The notes beneath the pieces were generated by a model that made no database searches, was not told the origin of the DNA, and worked only from the letters and a program-made list of their open reading frames with translations. DNA of 64,000 nt from Armigeres subalbatus (Eukaryota > Arthropoda > Insecta > Diptera > Culicidae), in assembly GCF_024139115.2 (NCBI RefSeq), contig NC_085139.1:104943935-105007934 (forward strand). Direction: 5' to 3'. Positions 63,962 through 64,000 of this stretch are shown one piece after another; the first letter of the stretch is position 1; each line of letters begins with the position of its first letter. The position numbers were made by a program, and so were the translations under genes.

Positions 63962-64000
63962 CAATGCAATGTCTGACTTGATATTTTGCGAACAATAAAC

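Overview
The window looks like a chromosome fragment from a culicine mosquito, most likely Aedes. The reasons are very TE-dense long introns, tRNA-derived SINEs with (GAA)n tails, Mag-type Ty3/gypsy, BEL/Pao and R1-clade elements, many short TIR elements, and two insect host genes. Species was inferred from content only.

Layout. 1-10600 is a nest of retroelements: an R1-clade LINE on the minus strand, cut by the window edge (1-2231), and a second, decayed R1-clade RT on the plus strand (2985-10599). The second copy is split by an RTE-like LINE fragment (3179-3831) and by a 5.5 kb Mag-type Ty3/gypsy element (4275-9748), which itself carries two MITEs. 11263-19383 (+) is a nine-exon gene for a WW-MyTH4-RhoGAP protein, the Vilse/RhoGAP93B (vertebrate ARHGAP39) orthologue; its first exon(s) lie outside the part I can recognise. 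One intron holds an antisense R1-clade relic and two SINEs. 19384-33110 is non-coding sequence with LINE fragments, SINEs, a 167-bp tandem array and TIR elements. 33397-45534 (-) is an EXO1 (tosca) gene of two exons separated by a 9.8 kb intron full of nested TIR elements.

46797-57236 is a complete BEL/Pao provirus-like element with 0.8 kb LTRs and a 5-bp target duplication. It has an eleven-copy 74-bp leader array, a PHD-finger gag, pol, and a third coding region resembling a captured negative-strand RNA virus (chuvirus-like) glycoprotein. Most of its reading frames are broken, although its LTRs are nearly identical. It sits in a degenerate satellite (46040-46796 and 57242-57830).

58624-63961 (-) is a Ty3/gypsy-type gag and pol with long intact frames. 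They are separated by an AT-rich segment with GT-AG borders that would join them in phase, and gag has a second candidate splice acceptor at its 5' end. It is either an intron-bearing retroelement or a domesticated gag-pol gene.

The two host genes act independently: Rho-family GTPase down-regulation in axon guidance or cytoskeletal control, and 5'-3' resection or mismatch repair. The rest is mobile DNA. The most unusual parts are the env-bearing BEL element, the possibly spliced gag-pol gene, and several TIR elements built from repeated subterminal motifs.
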